Assembly: GCF_008932245.1 (NCBI RefSeq)
Contig: NZ_CP034909.1
Span: forward strand, 62,001 to 126,000
Length of the DNA stretch: 64,000 bases
Reading direction: 5' to 3'
Source: Sinorhizobium alkalisoli
GTDB lineage: Bacteria; Pseudomonadota; Alphaproteobacteria; Rhizobiales; Rhizobiaceae
A model generated the notes under the pieces. That model was not told the DNA's origin, searched no databases, and saw only the letters and a program-made list of their open reading frames with translations. The position numbers and the translations under genes are program-made. Below, piece by piece: positions 26,605 to 35,708 of the stretch (the first letter of the stretch is position 1; each line of letters starts with the position of its first letter).

Positions 26605-29600
26605 TCACCCGATTGCCATCAGGCTCGCATTGCCGCCGGCGGCCGCCGTATTGATCGACGTGGAAACCTCCTCGACCAGCCAGTTCAGGCAATAGGCGTC
26701 CGGATTGCGGGTGACTACCTCGCTCGACGCCGCCTGGACGAGGAGCAATGGGCCGGGCAGGGCGGCGAGGGCCTTGTTGACCGCACGGATGCGTTCGCCA
26801 TCCCCTTCGACCAGCGCGCCGGCGAAGGGGCCGTCGGCCGCCCAATCATTCGACCAGGAGACACGGGCGGCGACGCTGTGCGGCAAGCCTGCGAGCGAGG
26901 ATTGCAGGCCCGAGCTGGCGTCGACGACGACGCTGTTGCCGGTGGCAAGCGCCGCTGCGAGCTGATGGTAAAGGCCGCTCTCGGTCGCCGGAACAGTGAG
27001 GATACGCCCGCGCGGATGGAGCGCATAGAGGTTGCGCTCGCCGACCGGACCGGGCAGTTCCACGTCGAGGCCCAAGGCCGAATTGCTGCCGGCATTGCGT
27101 GCGGCTTCGGCCTCCGCCGCCGCGCCCTTGCCGTCGAGCCATTTGGCGAAATCGCGCAGAACCGGATCCGTATGCACGGAGCTGTGCTGCGGCGGCACCG
27201 GCGGGCTCGTCACCAGCCGCCCGAGATAGAGCGGGCCGCCGGCCTTTGGCCCCGTGCCGGAAAGGCCGCGGCCGCCGAAGGGCTGCACGCCCACGACCGC
27301 GCCGATGATGTTGCGGTTGACATAGAAGTTGCCCGCCTTGATGCGGTCGGTGACATGGGCGATGGTTTCGTCCAGGCGCGTATGCAGACCGAAGGTGAGG
27401 CCGTAGCCGGTGGCGTTGATATCGTCGATCAGCCGGTCGATATCCTCGCGGCGATAGCGGATGACGTGCAGCACGGGTCCGAAGACCTCGCGTTTGAGGT
27501 CGGACATCTTCTCGAGCTCGATGATGGTCGGCGGCACGAAGGTGCCGTGGCCGGTCTCCGCGGCAAGACCGATCTGCTCCACCTTGCGGCCGAGCCGGCG
27601 CATCCCGTCGATATGCTTTTCGATGCCCGCCTTGGCCTCCGCGGTGATTACCGGACCGACATCCACGGAAAGCCGGTCGGTGCGGCCGATCTCCAACTCG
27701 TGCAGCGCCCCTTTCAGCATGGTCAGAATGCGGTCGGCGACGTCCTCCTGTAGGCAGAGCACGCGCAGCGCCGAGCAACGCTGGCCGGCGCTGTCGAAGG
27801 CCGATGCGATCACGTCGCCGACGACCTGCTCGGCAAGGGCGGAGGAGTCCACGATCATCGCATTCTGGCCGCCGGTCTCGGCGATCAGCGGGATCGGCCG
27901 GCCGGCCGGCGAGAGCCTTTCGGCGAGTTGCGCCTGGATCAGCCGCGCAACCTCGGTCGAGCCGGTGAACATCACGCCGGCGATCTCCGGTGCGCCGACG
28001 AGCGCCGCGCCGACACGGCCGTCGCCGGTGAGAAGCTGCAGCGCGCCCGCCAGGACGCCGGCCTCATGCAGGATGCGGACGCCCTCGGCGGCGATCAGCG
28101 GCGTCTCTTCCGCCGGCTTGGCGAGTACCGGGTTCCCCGTCACGAGAGCGGCGGCAATCTGGCCTGTGAAGATCGCCAGCGGGAAGTTCCAGGGGCTGAT
28201 GCAGACGATGGGCCCGAGCGGTGCGTGGGCAGGGCCAAGCGTGCGGCGCGTCTGTTCGGCATAATAGCGCAGGAAATCGATCGCCTCGCGCACCTCGGCA
28301 ATGGCGTTGGGCAGCGATTTGCCGGCCTCGCGCATGATGAGGCCCAGAAGCGTCGGCATCCGCGCCTGCATGAGATCGGCGGCCCGGTCTAGGCAGGCCG
28401 CCCGTTCCGTCGGAGAGACCGCCGCCCAGCCTGGCGCCGCTTCCGAGGCAAGCTGGGCCGCCCGCCGTGCATCCGCGTCCGACGTCTCGGTCACCGAGCC
28501 GACCACGTCGCGATGGTCGCCGGGATTGGAGATAGCCCGGGTCTCGCCCGAAGCCGCGCCTGTGGCAAGCTGCGGCGCGGCGGCCCAATTGACGGCGGCG
28601 CTTGCCTTCAACATCTCCGTCAGCGACGCGAGCGTCGCCTCGTTGGAGAGGTCGAGCCCGGCGGAATTCGTGCGCGACTCGCCGAAGAGCCGGGCGGGCA
28701 GCGCGATCTTGTCGTGTTTGGCGCCGACGACCGGCATGGCACGGACGAGCTCCACCGGATCGGCGATGAGCTCGCTGATGGAGACCTTCGGATCGGCGAT
28801 GCGGTGGACGAAGGAGGAATTGGCGCCGTTTTCGAGCAGGCGACGCACGAGATAGGCAAGCAGCGTCTCATGCGTGCCGACGGGCGCGTAGATACGGCAG
28901 GGCCTGTTGAGCTTGTCCGGACCGACGACCTCCTCGTAAAGCGGCTCGCCCATGCCGTGCAGGCACTGGAACTCGTAAGTGCCGACGCGAAAGTCCGTGC
29001 CCGCCATGTGGTGGATCGTGGCAAGCGTCTGGGCATTGTGGGTTGCAAATTGCGGGAAGATCACGTCGGTGGCCTGAAGCAGCTTGCGGGCGCAGGCGAC
29101 ATAGGAAACGTCGGTGTGGATCTTACGCGTGAAGACCGGGAAATCCTCAAGACCGTCGATCTGCGCCCGCTTGATCTCGGCATCCCAGTAGGCACCCTTG
29201 ACGAGTCTCACCATCATGCGCCGGCCGGAGCGCCGCGCAAGATCGATGATGTAGTCGAGCACGAAGGGGCAGCGTTTGCCATAGGCCTGCACGACGAAGC
29301 CCATGCCGTTCCAACCGGCAAGATCGGCGTCCATGCAGAGCTCTTCGAGGAGGTCGAGCGACAGTTCGAGCCGATCCGCTTCCTCGGCATCGATGTTGAA
29401 GCCGATGTCATATTGTTTGGCGAGCGCGGCGAGCGCCTTCACCCGCGGCAGCAGCTCGCTCATCACACGCGCCGCCTGCGCTCGCGCGTAACGCGGGTGC
29501 AGCGCGGAGAGCTTGATCGAAATGCCGGGGCCCTCATAGATGCCGCGGCCGGCGGACGCCTTGCCGATCGCATGGATGGCGGCCTCGTAGTCCTTGTAAT

Positions 29601-30312
29601 AGCGCTCCGCATCGGCGGCCGTGGTCGCGGCTTCGCCGAGCATGTCATAGGAATAGGTGAAGCCCTTCCTCTCAAGTTCCTTCGAGCGCTGCAGTGCTTC
29701 CTTGATCGTCTCGCCGGTGACGAACTGTTCGCCCATCATCCGCATTGCCATGTCGACGCCGCGACGGATCACCGGTTCGCCGCATCGGGCGATGAGCCGC
29801 GTCAGCGCCGCTGAAAGGCTGCGGTCGTTGACGGTCGAGGTCAGCTTGCCGGTGACGACAAGACCCCAGGTGGCGGCGTTGACGAACAGCGAGCGGCCGC
29901 CGCCGAGATGCGCTTTCCAGTCGCCGTCGGAAATCTTGTCGCGGATCAGCGCATCGCGCGTCGCCGTGTCGGGAATGCGCAATAGCGCCTCCGCCAGGCA
30001 CATCAGCGCGACGCCCTCCTGGCTTGAAAGCGAATATTCCTGCACCAGGCCTTCGACGCCCGAGCCCGAATGCTTGGCCCGCAGCGCCTCGACCAGCTTT
30101 CGGGCTGTTTTCGCGGCGGCTGCCCGCGTCTCCGGCGGCAATGTGGCCGCCTCGACGAGTGGCGGCAGGCATTCCGGCTCCGGCCGGCGATAGGCGGCGG
30201 TGATCGCCCGGCGAAGCGTGCTCTGCGGCCGGATCGGCGGCGCGAAGTCGGCAAAGGGAGCGGGGGCGGATTCGTCCGCCGGGGCTGATGTCTGAAGATG
30301 CGTTTGGCTCAT
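26605..30312 (-). CDS. putA: Bifunctional proline dehydrogenase / delta-1-pyrroline-5-carboxylate dehydrogenase
   Basis: Oxidises proline to glutamate in two steps, passing electrons to the membrane quinone pool. 1235 residues from ATG 30312 (the frame extends to 30354 without support). The PRODH barrel spans about 100-480 and includes MVRLVKGAYWDAEIKRAQ and CLHGMGEPLYEEV. The ALDH domain spans about 560-1000 with PWNFPLAIFTGQI, FTGSTEV, the base in AETGGQN and the catalytic Cys in GQRCSA. A C-terminal ALDH-like extra domain follows. There is no N-terminal ribbon-helix-helix, so it does not repress its own gene as in enterics. The expected Lrp-type regulator PutR is not adjacent. Confidence 0.96.
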   Translation of the reverse strand: MSQTHLQTSAPADESAPAPFADFAPPIRPQSTLRRAITAAYRRPEPECLPPLVEAATLPPETRAAAAKTARKLVEALRAKHSGSGVEGLVQEYSLSSQEGVALMCLAEALLRIPDTATRDALIRDKISDGDWKAHLGGGRSLFVNAATWGLVVTGKLTSTVNDRSLSAALTRLIARCGEPVIRRGVDMAMRMMGEQFVTGETIKEALQRSKELERKGFTYSYDMLGEAATTAADAERYYKDYEAAIHAIGKASAGRGIYEGPGISIKLSALHPRYARAQAARVMSELLPRVKALAALAKQYDIGFNIDAEEADRLELSLDLLEELCMDADLAGWNGMGFVVQAYGKRCPFVLDYIIDLARRSGRRMMVRLVKGAYWDAEIKRAQIDGLEDFPVFTRKIHTDVSYVACARKLLQATDVIFPQFATHNAQTLATIHHMAGTDFRVGTYEFQCLHGMGEPLYEEVVGPDKLNRPCRIYAPVGTHETLLAYLVRRLLENGANSSFVHRIADPKVSISELIADPVELVRAMPVVGAKHDKIALPARLFGESRTNSAGLDLSNEATLASLTEMLKASAAVNWAAAPQLATGAASGETRAISNPGDHRDVVGSVTETSDADARRAAQLASEAAPGWAAVSPTERAACLDRAADLMQARMPTLLGLIMREAGKSLPNAIAEVREAIDFLRYYAEQTRRTLGPAHAPLGPIVCISPWNFPLAIFTGQIAAALVTGNPVLAKPAEETPLIAAEGVRILHEAGVLAGALQLLTGDGRVGAALVGAPEIAGVMFTGSTEVARLIQAQLAERLSPAGRPIPLIAETGGQNAMIVDSSALAEQVVGDVIASAFDSAGQRCSALRVLCLQEDVADRILTMLKGALHELEIGRTDRLSVDVGPVITAEAKAGIEKHIDGMRRLGRKVEQIGLAAETGHGTFVPPTIIELEKMSDLKREVFGPVLHVIRYRREDIDRLIDDINATGYGLTFGLHTRLDETIAHVTDRIKAGNFYVNRNIIGAVVGVQPFGGRGLSGTGPKAGGPLYLGRLVTSPPVPPQHSSVHTDPVLRDFAKWLDGKGAAAEAEAARNAGSNSALGLDVELPGPVGERNLYALHPRGRILTVPATESGLYHQLAAALATGNSVVVDASSGLQSSLAGLPHSVAARVSWSNDWAADGPFAGALVEGDGERIRAVNKALAALPGPLLLVQAASSEVVTRNPDAYCLNWLVEEVSTSINTAAAGGNASLMAIG

Positions 30313-30500
30313 TGGATGCGGTCCTTCACACCGGGCGCGCAGGGCGGCTGGCACCCCGCGATTTCGTGGCTAGAAGATACGCCTTCTCAAGCCGAACATC
30401 TATCCGCCAAATTCCATCGTTCTTGGTTTATATCGCTAGAGATGGCAAAACAGGCCGGGCAATGTACGGAGTATATCGGGAATGCCCGTATATTAGTTCC

Positions 30501-30815
30501 TCAAGCGGCGCTCCCGAACAGGCGCTCGCGCGCCATCAGGCATTCTTCGTCGCCGGGCATGCATGTCCGGCAGACGATCGGCCGAACGGCATAGATGGCG
30601 CAGCCGACCGACTTTCCAAGGGTGCCGGCGAGTGCCGTGCAGCGATCGTTGACGCAGCGCATTCCGCCGAGATCGGACGCGACGAATTGCGCCGGAATGC
30701 GGTCGAGTTCCGCCTCCGTCTCCAGCGAAAATCGCGGCCAATCGGCCGAATAGGCGCAGCATGCGCCGCAGCTCTGGCAGTCGAAATTCTGTGCGGCAGA
30801 AATGGCGGTGGTCAT
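30501..30815 (-). CDS. YkgJ-family cysteine cluster protein
   Basis: 104 residues carrying the zinc/iron-chelating YkgJ pattern. CQSCGACC is near the start (13-20), CVNDRCTAL in the middle, then VGCAIYAVRPIVCRTCMPGDEEC. Function unknown; members are proposed to bind metal clusters. It lies upstream of putA on the same strand with a 188-base AT-rich gap, which must hold the putA promoter. Confidence 0.9.
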   Translation of the reverse strand: MTTAISAAQNFDCQSCGACCAYSADWPRFSLETEAELDRIPAQFVASDLGGMRCVNDRCTALAGTLGKSVGCAIYAVRPIVCRTCMPGDEECLMARERLFGSAA

Positions 30816-30825
30816 GACGCCAGCC

Positions 30826-30932
30826 TAGCGCATCGGCCCGAAAACCGGAACCGATTTTCGGAAAGCTCGATGCGCAGATTCAACGAGTTACAGCGACCTT
30901 GGCGCGTCCAAAAATGGCGCGCGGCGCTGTAG
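30826..30932. repeat. RIME-like mosaic repeat, copy 2
   Basis: Begins TAGCGCATCGGCCCGAAAA. It has a GGAACC-centred palindrome (GAAAACCG / CGATTTTCG), then ATTCAACGAGTTACAGCGAC and a second dyad GCGCGTC / GGCGCGCGGCGCTGT. It matches 54899-55003 almost base for base and shares its last module with 41722-41765. It fills most of the gap between the YkgJ gene and the Sel1 gene. Confidence 0.8.
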
Positions 30933-31029
30933 CACGACCCCGAACGGGTCGGAATGCCGTCGCCCTCGCACGGAACGCGTCTTATGTGATGCTGAGACGG
31001 CAGCCGATCTGCCGGATTCGCCTCTTCCG

Positions 31030-31647
31030 TCAATTGAGGCGCCCGTTCCTTCCCAGATGGGCGGCGCGAACCACGTCGCCCACCGCGCTCCGATGCGCGC
31101 TGAGCGTTTGGCCGCCTCCGGCCTGGGTCAACCACTGCGCCGCTAGCGCCTCATCGACGGTCGTGCCGATGCCCTCGCGGTAGGCGATACCGAGATGGTA
31201 GGCGGCAAGGCTGTTTCCTGCGGCGGCGGCACGCCTGTAAAACTCGAGAGCCGCCTCCGGATCGCCGCGTTCCGCAAGCCGGACACCGTAATTGACCATG
31301 GCGAGCGAGTGGCCGTTTTCTGCGGCCTCTCCGAGAATGCCAAGCGACTTCAGCTTTTCCCCGGCCCGCTCGAGAACACGGGCCAGTTGGAACTGCATGC
31401 GCGGGCCACCCTGCTGATTATAGGCTTCGCGGCAGGCGGACAGCGCGATCCCGATGCGGATATCCTCGGAGGCGACGGGCGGAAAGGCCGGATTGCGCTC
31501 GCGATCGACTTCGCTGCCTGCCTCCTTGTCGCATAGCTCGGACACGGAGAGATCGTTGGCACGCGCCGGCGCCACCGCCACAATGAAGGCGGCTGCCGCG
31601 ACAACGCACGAGTTGGCGATCGGCATATGGGATTTCGTGCGCTTCAT
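31030..31647 (-). CDS. Exported Sel1-repeat protein, likely cAMP-Clr target (SMc02178-like)
   Basis: 205 residues from ATG 31647, followed by a signal peptide (IANSCVVAAAAFIVAVAPARA). Two Sel1-like repeats occupy the C-terminal half: NGHSLAMVNYGVRLAERGD and AGNSLAAYHLGIAYREGIG. By position beside cyaD1 and clr it corresponds to S. meliloti SMc02178, which I recall as the standard Clr-dependent reporter gene. A Clr-like box lies 52-67 bases upstream. Its biochemical role is unknown; periplasmic location is inferred. Confidence 0.82.
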   Translation of the reverse strand: MKRTKSHMPIANSCVVAAAAFIVAVAPARANDLSVSELCDKEAGSEVDRERNPAFPPVASEDIRIGIALSACREAYNQQGGPRMQFQLARVLERAGEKLKSLGILGEAAENGHSLAMVNYGVRLAERGDPEAALEFYRRAAAAGNSLAAYHLGIAYREGIGTTVDEALAAQWLTQAGGGQTLSAHRSAVGDVVRAAHLGRNGRLN

Positions 31648-31698
31648 CGACGTTACCTCAATCGTTGTCAAAGGGTAAAACCGTCTTGCTGCCGCGGC

Positions 31699-31714
31699 TG
31701 TTCCGGGGGAAACT
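31699..31714 (-). promoter_or_regulatory. Candidate Clr (CRP-like) binding site
   Basis: TGTTCC-GGGG-GAAACT, a CRP-type dyad. It matches the published S. meliloti Clr consensus as I remember it (HGTYHC-N4-GRWACA) at all but the last position. It lies in the 145-base gap between the divergent Sel1 and FecR-like genes. Confidence 0.55.
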
Positions 31715-31792
31715 GCCGGCCTGTCGGCGGATCTCCGCGAATGGGCCGGTCTCGGAAACAGGGAGCGCTGCGATGAGGCGGCGGGGAAATCG

Positions 31793-32410
31793 ATGCGGCA
31801 CCGATATTTCGCAAGGCGCGCATTACTCGGCGGCGCACTCCTCGTCGGCCTCGCCGGCGGATTTCCGGCGGCGCAGGCAGCGGTGATCGGCAAGGCGCAG
31901 AGAATTCGCGGGAATGTTCGTCGTCGTCAAGGTGTAGAGGAGGAGCGGCTTGCCGCAGGCGGCGCCGTTCTCGACCGGGACTATGTCGCCACCAGCATCA
32001 ACAGCTTTGCCGATCTTGCGCTCAGTGAGACGCGCATCCTGCTGGGGCCGCAGACGGAACTCCTGATCGACCGCTTCATCGCCGGCAAGGGCGGAACGCT
32101 GGAACTCGGGGTCGGCCGCATGGTCTTCGAGCGGCCGGAGGGGGCGCCGAGGATCGACCTGGCGGTGCGGACCGCCTTTGGCATGATCGGCGTGCGCGGC
32201 ACAAAATTCTTCTGCGGCCCCAGCCGCTCGGCCGCCTTCGCCGTCTTCGTCGAGTACGGCGCTGTCACGGTCCGAGGCGGCGGCGCCGTGCGGACGGTCT
32301 CCGCTGGCGAGGGCGTGGATTTCGAGCGGCCCGGCGCGCCTGCGAGTGTGCCGACGCGCTGGGGGCAGGCGCGCATTCGCGAAGCCTATGCAAGCGTCGG
32401 GTCACGGTAG
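31793..32410 (+). CDS. Exported FecR-domain protein
   Basis: 205 residues with an N-terminal signal peptide carrying two arginines (FARRALLGGALLVGLAGG), possibly Tat-type. The FecR domain spans about 55-150, with DYVATSINSFADLALSE, LGPQTELLIDRF and the conserved FGMIGVRGTKFF. CHASE2-type cyclases often have a FecR-domain neighbour, so it probably contributes to sensing in the cell envelope. Its 3' end overlaps the convergent cyclase gene by nine bases. Confidence 0.85.
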   Translation: MRHRYFARRALLGGALLVGLAGGFPAAQAAVIGKAQRIRGNVRRRQGVEEERLAAGGAVLDRDYVATSINSFADLALSETRILLGPQTELLIDRFIAGKGGTLELGVGRMVFERPEGAPRIDLAVRTAFGMIGVRGTKFFCGPSRSAAFAVFVEYGAVTVRGGGAVRTVSAGEGVDFERPGAPASVPTRWGQARIREAYASVGSR

Positions 32411-34303
32411 CGGCCCGCGAGACCACTGCATGCCTCCGCGCGTCGCCGTAGGGACCGTGAAAAGTTCCATGGTGCCGAAGCCCCGGATGTCGTGCTGGCC
32501 GAGGGATTGCATTGCGATGCTGCATTCCCCGGCGGCGGCCGGGCCGATGCAGATTGCAGTTCCGAGGAACTTGTTCGCCTCCTGAAGCCGGGCGGCGAGA
32601 TTCACGGCGTCGCCATGGGCCGTGTAATCCAGTTTTCCGCCAGCACCGACTTCCCCGAGCACCGCCGGCCCCGTCTCTATGCCGATGCGCGTCCGGCCGA
32701 ACCCCTGTTTTGCGAATTGCGGCCGCTTGCGCATCTCCTCCGTCAGAGCGTGAATGGCCAGCGCGCAGGCGACTGCCGCGTCGACGTGGTCCTTCAGATC
32801 CTCCGGCGCATTGAATAGGGCGTGCACCGCATCGCCCACCACCTTGTCGACCATGCCGCCATGGCGGGAGACGAGCGCATTCACCTCGGCGAAATAGATG
32901 TCGAGCAGTGCCACGAGGTCGCGCGGGGCGAGCTTTTGCGACAACGCCGAGAAGCCCTCGATATCGGTGAAGAGGGCGGTCACGACGCGTTCTTCGCCCG
33001 CGACGCGGCCATTGTCCGGTTCATCGATATAGCGGGCCACCACGGACTGCGGCAGATATTGCGAGAATTTCTGCCGGGCGAGCGCCTCTGCACGGCGCAC
33101 GCGGCCAAGCTGCAGCGCGCTTGTGACGACGAGGACCGCCGACAGGGCCGCCGAAATGCTGAGTGCATCGACGAGCAAGCCGGTTGCCGCGTAGATGGCG
33201 CCGACGCCGGCGGTGACGGCAACGATGCCGATGAAGGCGGATGCGAGCGCCGCCAAGGGGCGGAGCTTCGTTGCGCCATAGGCGGCGAGAACACCGGCGG
33301 CGAAGCTGAACAGCGCCTCGTAAAACGGCAGGCCGCCGCCGCGATAGGGTACAAAGCCCGTCATGATCGCATTTGCGACGTCGGCATGGATTTGCACCGA
33401 TGGCTCGAGCGGCATGGAAGCGGTCGGTCTTAACCCGCCGAGGCTCGGCACGCTGCTGCCGATGAACACGAGCTTGCCGGCAAGCCGGCTTTCCTCGATC
33501 CGGTCAGCCATGATCTCGGCCGCCGACAGCGTGCGTGCGGCAATCGTCTCCTGCGAACTGGCGACGAAGCGAAGATTGCCGCTCTCGTCGAGGGGAATGA
33601 CGGCGTGGTCGAGCCGGAGCCATGCGGGTTCTCCGCCGAGCACCGGTGTGCTGCTTCCGGCGGCGAGCCGGCCCGCTTCGATGCCGAGAGCCGGATAGGC
33701 GTTGTTTCCGAGGATGGCGAAGGCCTGCGTGCGCCGGACACGCGCGTCCTTGTCGCCGACGAGAAACGCGGCGGTCGCCGCCTTCGACCGTTCCATGAAT
33801 GCGGGACAGGAGGTTTCCGCGCCTTGAATGAACCAGGTCCCGGGAACCGCGAGCGGCCGCTGCAGGGCGAGTGGCGGAACGGGTCGCGGGCGTTCCAGCA
33901 CGTGCTCGGCAGCCAGGAAGCCCAGGACAACCGGCGCGTCGCCGATCGCCGAAGCAAGCGCCCGATTGCCGGGCGCGGCCGGATCGCAGTCGGAACTGAA
34001 GACGAAGTCGACGGCGATCGTCTGCGCCCCGGTTGCCGCAAGGTGCATGAGAAGGCTGGCGGTCGCGGCCCTGTCCCAGGAGCCTGCGCTCGTTTCATAT
34101 GCCTCGCGATCGATATCGATGACGACGATCCCCGGTGAACGGGGCGAGGCGACCATCTGGGTGAGACTGTCGAAGAAGAGCTCGCGCTGGGTACCGAACA
34201 CGGCCTCCGCATAGAGGTAGAGCATGACCGCCGCCGAGAGGCTCGCGATGATCCCGCCTGCAAGCGGGCTGGAGCGATGATGCAGCCAGCGTGTCCGGCT
34301 CAA
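32402..34303 (-). CDS. cyaD1: CHASE2-domain receptor adenylate cyclase, class III
   Basis: Makes 3',5'-cAMP in response to an envelope signal. 633 residues from TTG 34303. I chose this because GGAGGAGG precedes it at 9 bases, whereas the ATG at 34405 would overlap clr by 97 bases. One TM lies near the N-terminus, then a CHASE2 domain (about 45-330) with IVVIDIDREAYE. Three or so TMs follow (about 330-410). The cyclase domain has LFTDIEGFS (metal Asp), MVDKVVGDAVHALF and YTAHGDAVNLAARLQ. It corresponds to S. meliloti CyaD1, one of the cyclases acting with Clr during infection of Medicago. It lies five bases after clr. Confidence 0.88.
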   Translation of the reverse strand: MSRTRWLHHRSSPLAGGIIASLSAAVMLYLYAEAVFGTQRELFFDSLTQMVASPRSPGIVVIDIDREAYETSAGSWDRAATASLLMHLAATGAQTIAVDFVFSSDCDPAAPGNRALASAIGDAPVVLGFLAAEHVLERPRPVPPLALQRPLAVPGTWFIQGAETSCPAFMERSKAATAAFLVGDKDARVRRTQAFAILGNNAYPALGIEAGRLAAGSSTPVLGGEPAWLRLDHAVIPLDESGNLRFVASSQETIAARTLSAAEIMADRIEESRLAGKLVFIGSSVPSLGGLRPTASMPLEPSVQIHADVANAIMTGFVPYRGGGLPFYEALFSFAAGVLAAYGATKLRPLAALASAFIGIVAVTAGVGAIYAATGLLVDALSISAALSAVLVVTSALQLGRVRRAEALARQKFSQYLPQSVVARYIDEPDNGRVAGEERVVTALFTDIEGFSALSQKLAPRDLVALLDIYFAEVNALVSRHGGMVDKVVGDAVHALFNAPEDLKDHVDAAVACALAIHALTEEMRKRPQFAKQGFGRTRIGIETGPAVLGEVGAGGKLDYTAHGDAVNLAARLQEANKFLGTAICIGPAAAGECSIAMQSLGQHDIRGFGTMELFTVPTATRGGMQWSRGPLP

Positions 34304-34308
34304 ACGGC

Positions 34309-35013
34309 CTAGTCCTCCTCCGGATCGGCTATGTTCAGCAGGCGCTCGATATTGCAGGAGACGATCCCGTCCGAGCGGCTGAGGGCGCCGTTCTCCTCGA
34401 GCCACAAGATAGCCCGGTTCACCTTGGGCCGGCTCGCACCGAGAATGGATGCAATATCGGTCTGGCTGAGTGCCAGGCGGAGATTGGCGCTTTCGGGCAG
34501 CTCATTGCCATGGATCTGTCTCAGCGTCGCCAGGAAGAAGCGCGCAACGCGGGCGTTGAGATCGTAGAGCGCGATCGTCTCCAGCCTCTCGGTCGTATCG
34601 CGCAATTGTGCACAGAGGAAGCGGATTACGGCCTCGGCCGATTTGGGCCTTCGCGTGATCAGGCCGACGAAATCCTTCTTGCCGATCACATAGCCTTCGG
34701 CGGCGGTGACCGCGGTGGCATCCGCCGAGCGTGGCTGGTCGTCGAGCACGGCCATTTCGCCGAAGAGCGCACCGGCCTCGTGCTGGCGTAGTATGAGCTC
34801 GCGGCCCTGGGGCGTGAACAGCGAGATCTTGATCCGTCCGGAAACGACGACAATCATGTAGTTGCCCTCGTCGCCACGCTGGAAAATGACGGTGCCCGCG
34901 GCCCATTTCCGATAGCTGGCGAGATCGGCAAGTTCGCAAAGCGTGTCCCTGTCAAACTCTTCGAATATCGGGAAGGACCGCCAGAAAGCGGGACTCCGGT
35001 TAACTTCGGCCAT
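34309..35013 (-). CDS. clr: Crp/Fnr-family cAMP-responsive regulator
   Basis: 234 residues. The cyclic-nucleotide domain (about 15-130) has the phosphate-binding cassette GEMAVLDDQPRSADATAV with the essential Arg-Ser pair. There is no Fnr-type cysteine cluster. The C-terminal winged HTH contains LALSQTDIASILGASRPKVNRAI. Position before cyaD1 and the sequence features match S. meliloti Clr, which activates symbiosis-linked genes in planta when bound to cAMP. It is co-transcribed with the cyclase and divergent from the DoxX gene. Confidence 0.88.
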   Translation of the reverse strand: MAEVNRSPAFWRSFPIFEEFDRDTLCELADLASYRKWAAGTVIFQRGDEGNYMIVVVSGRIKISLFTPQGRELILRQHEAGALFGEMAVLDDQPRSADATAVTAAEGYVIGKKDFVGLITRRPKSAEAVIRFLCAQLRDTTERLETIALYDLNARVARFFLATLRQIHGNELPESANLRLALSQTDIASILGASRPKVNRAILWLEENGALSRSDGIVSCNIERLLNIADPEED

Positions 35014-35243
35014 GAGATTCCCCCGTGCGTGTCCGCTGCCGTGCGTACGCGCGGCGATTCTTTATGGTGTCGTCCTCTCTTGCAATAGAAAAAGCACGTC
35101 AGCGCCGGGGGAGATCCCGCGTGTTGACGAAAGCACGCGTCTGTCTTCGTGGGGTGAACGATCTGTTTCCGTGGCGGCGGCTAGATCAATCGGAAAATGC
35201 TGGTACTTCTGTTGCCAACTTGTTTCCAACAGGAGCCTCGCGC

Positions 35244-35684
35244 ATGTCCCCGAATGTCATCGTCCTCATCGGGCGCATTCTTCTCTCGATCATCTTCATC
35301 ACCTCCGGCTTCGGCAAGCTCGGCGATCCGTCCGGAACCGCCGGCATGATCACCAATGCCGGATGGCCGGCGGCGACCCTGCTCGCCTATCTCGCCGGCG
35401 TCTTCGAATTGGCCGCAGGCCTTGCCGTCCTCGTCGGCTTCCAGACGCGGATCGCCTCTTACCTGCTCGCCGCTTTCTGCCTGGTCACCGCCTTCGTGTT
35501 TCATGGCAGCGCCATCAACATTCCGGGTTTCCCTGATGCTGCAAACGGCTTGTTGTCGCTCTTCAACCAGATCATGATGATGAAGAACATCACGATCGCC
35601 GGCGCCTTCCTCGTGCTGGCCGGATTTGGTCCCGGCGCCTTCTCCATCGACGCGCGCTTCGGCAAATCGCTCGTGACCGCCTGA
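35244..35684 (+). CDS. DoxX-family membrane protein
   Basis: 146 residues from ATG 35244, which has AGGAG eight bases upstream; the longer frame from 35025 lacks one. Four TM segments are visible: IVLIGRILLSIIFITSGFGKL, LLAYLAGVFELAAGLAVLVG, YLLAAFCLVTAFVFH and ITIAGAFLVLAGFGPGA. Members of the family take part in redox or quinone-linked membrane processes; the specific role is unknown. It is followed by a strong terminator. Confidence 0.9.
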   Translation: MSPNVIVLIGRILLSIIFITSGFGKLGDPSGTAGMITNAGWPAATLLAYLAGVFELAAGLAVLVGFQTRIASYLLAAFCLVTAFVFHGSAINIPGFPDAANGLLSLFNQIMMMKNITIAGAFLVLAGFGPGAFSIDARFGKSLVTA

Positions 35685-35708
35685 GTGCCTGAGCCACTAT
35701 CGGAAGAA

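Noticed and set aside
28513..29814. 433-codon plus-strand open frame
   Set aside because: Lies entirely opposite putA, whose PRODH motifs are intact on the minus strand.
35209..35231. TGTTG...CAACA dyad just before the DoxX gene as a Clr site
   Set aside because: Half-site spacing does not match a CRP-type TGT-N-ACA dyad, and it overlaps the SD region of the DoxX gene.
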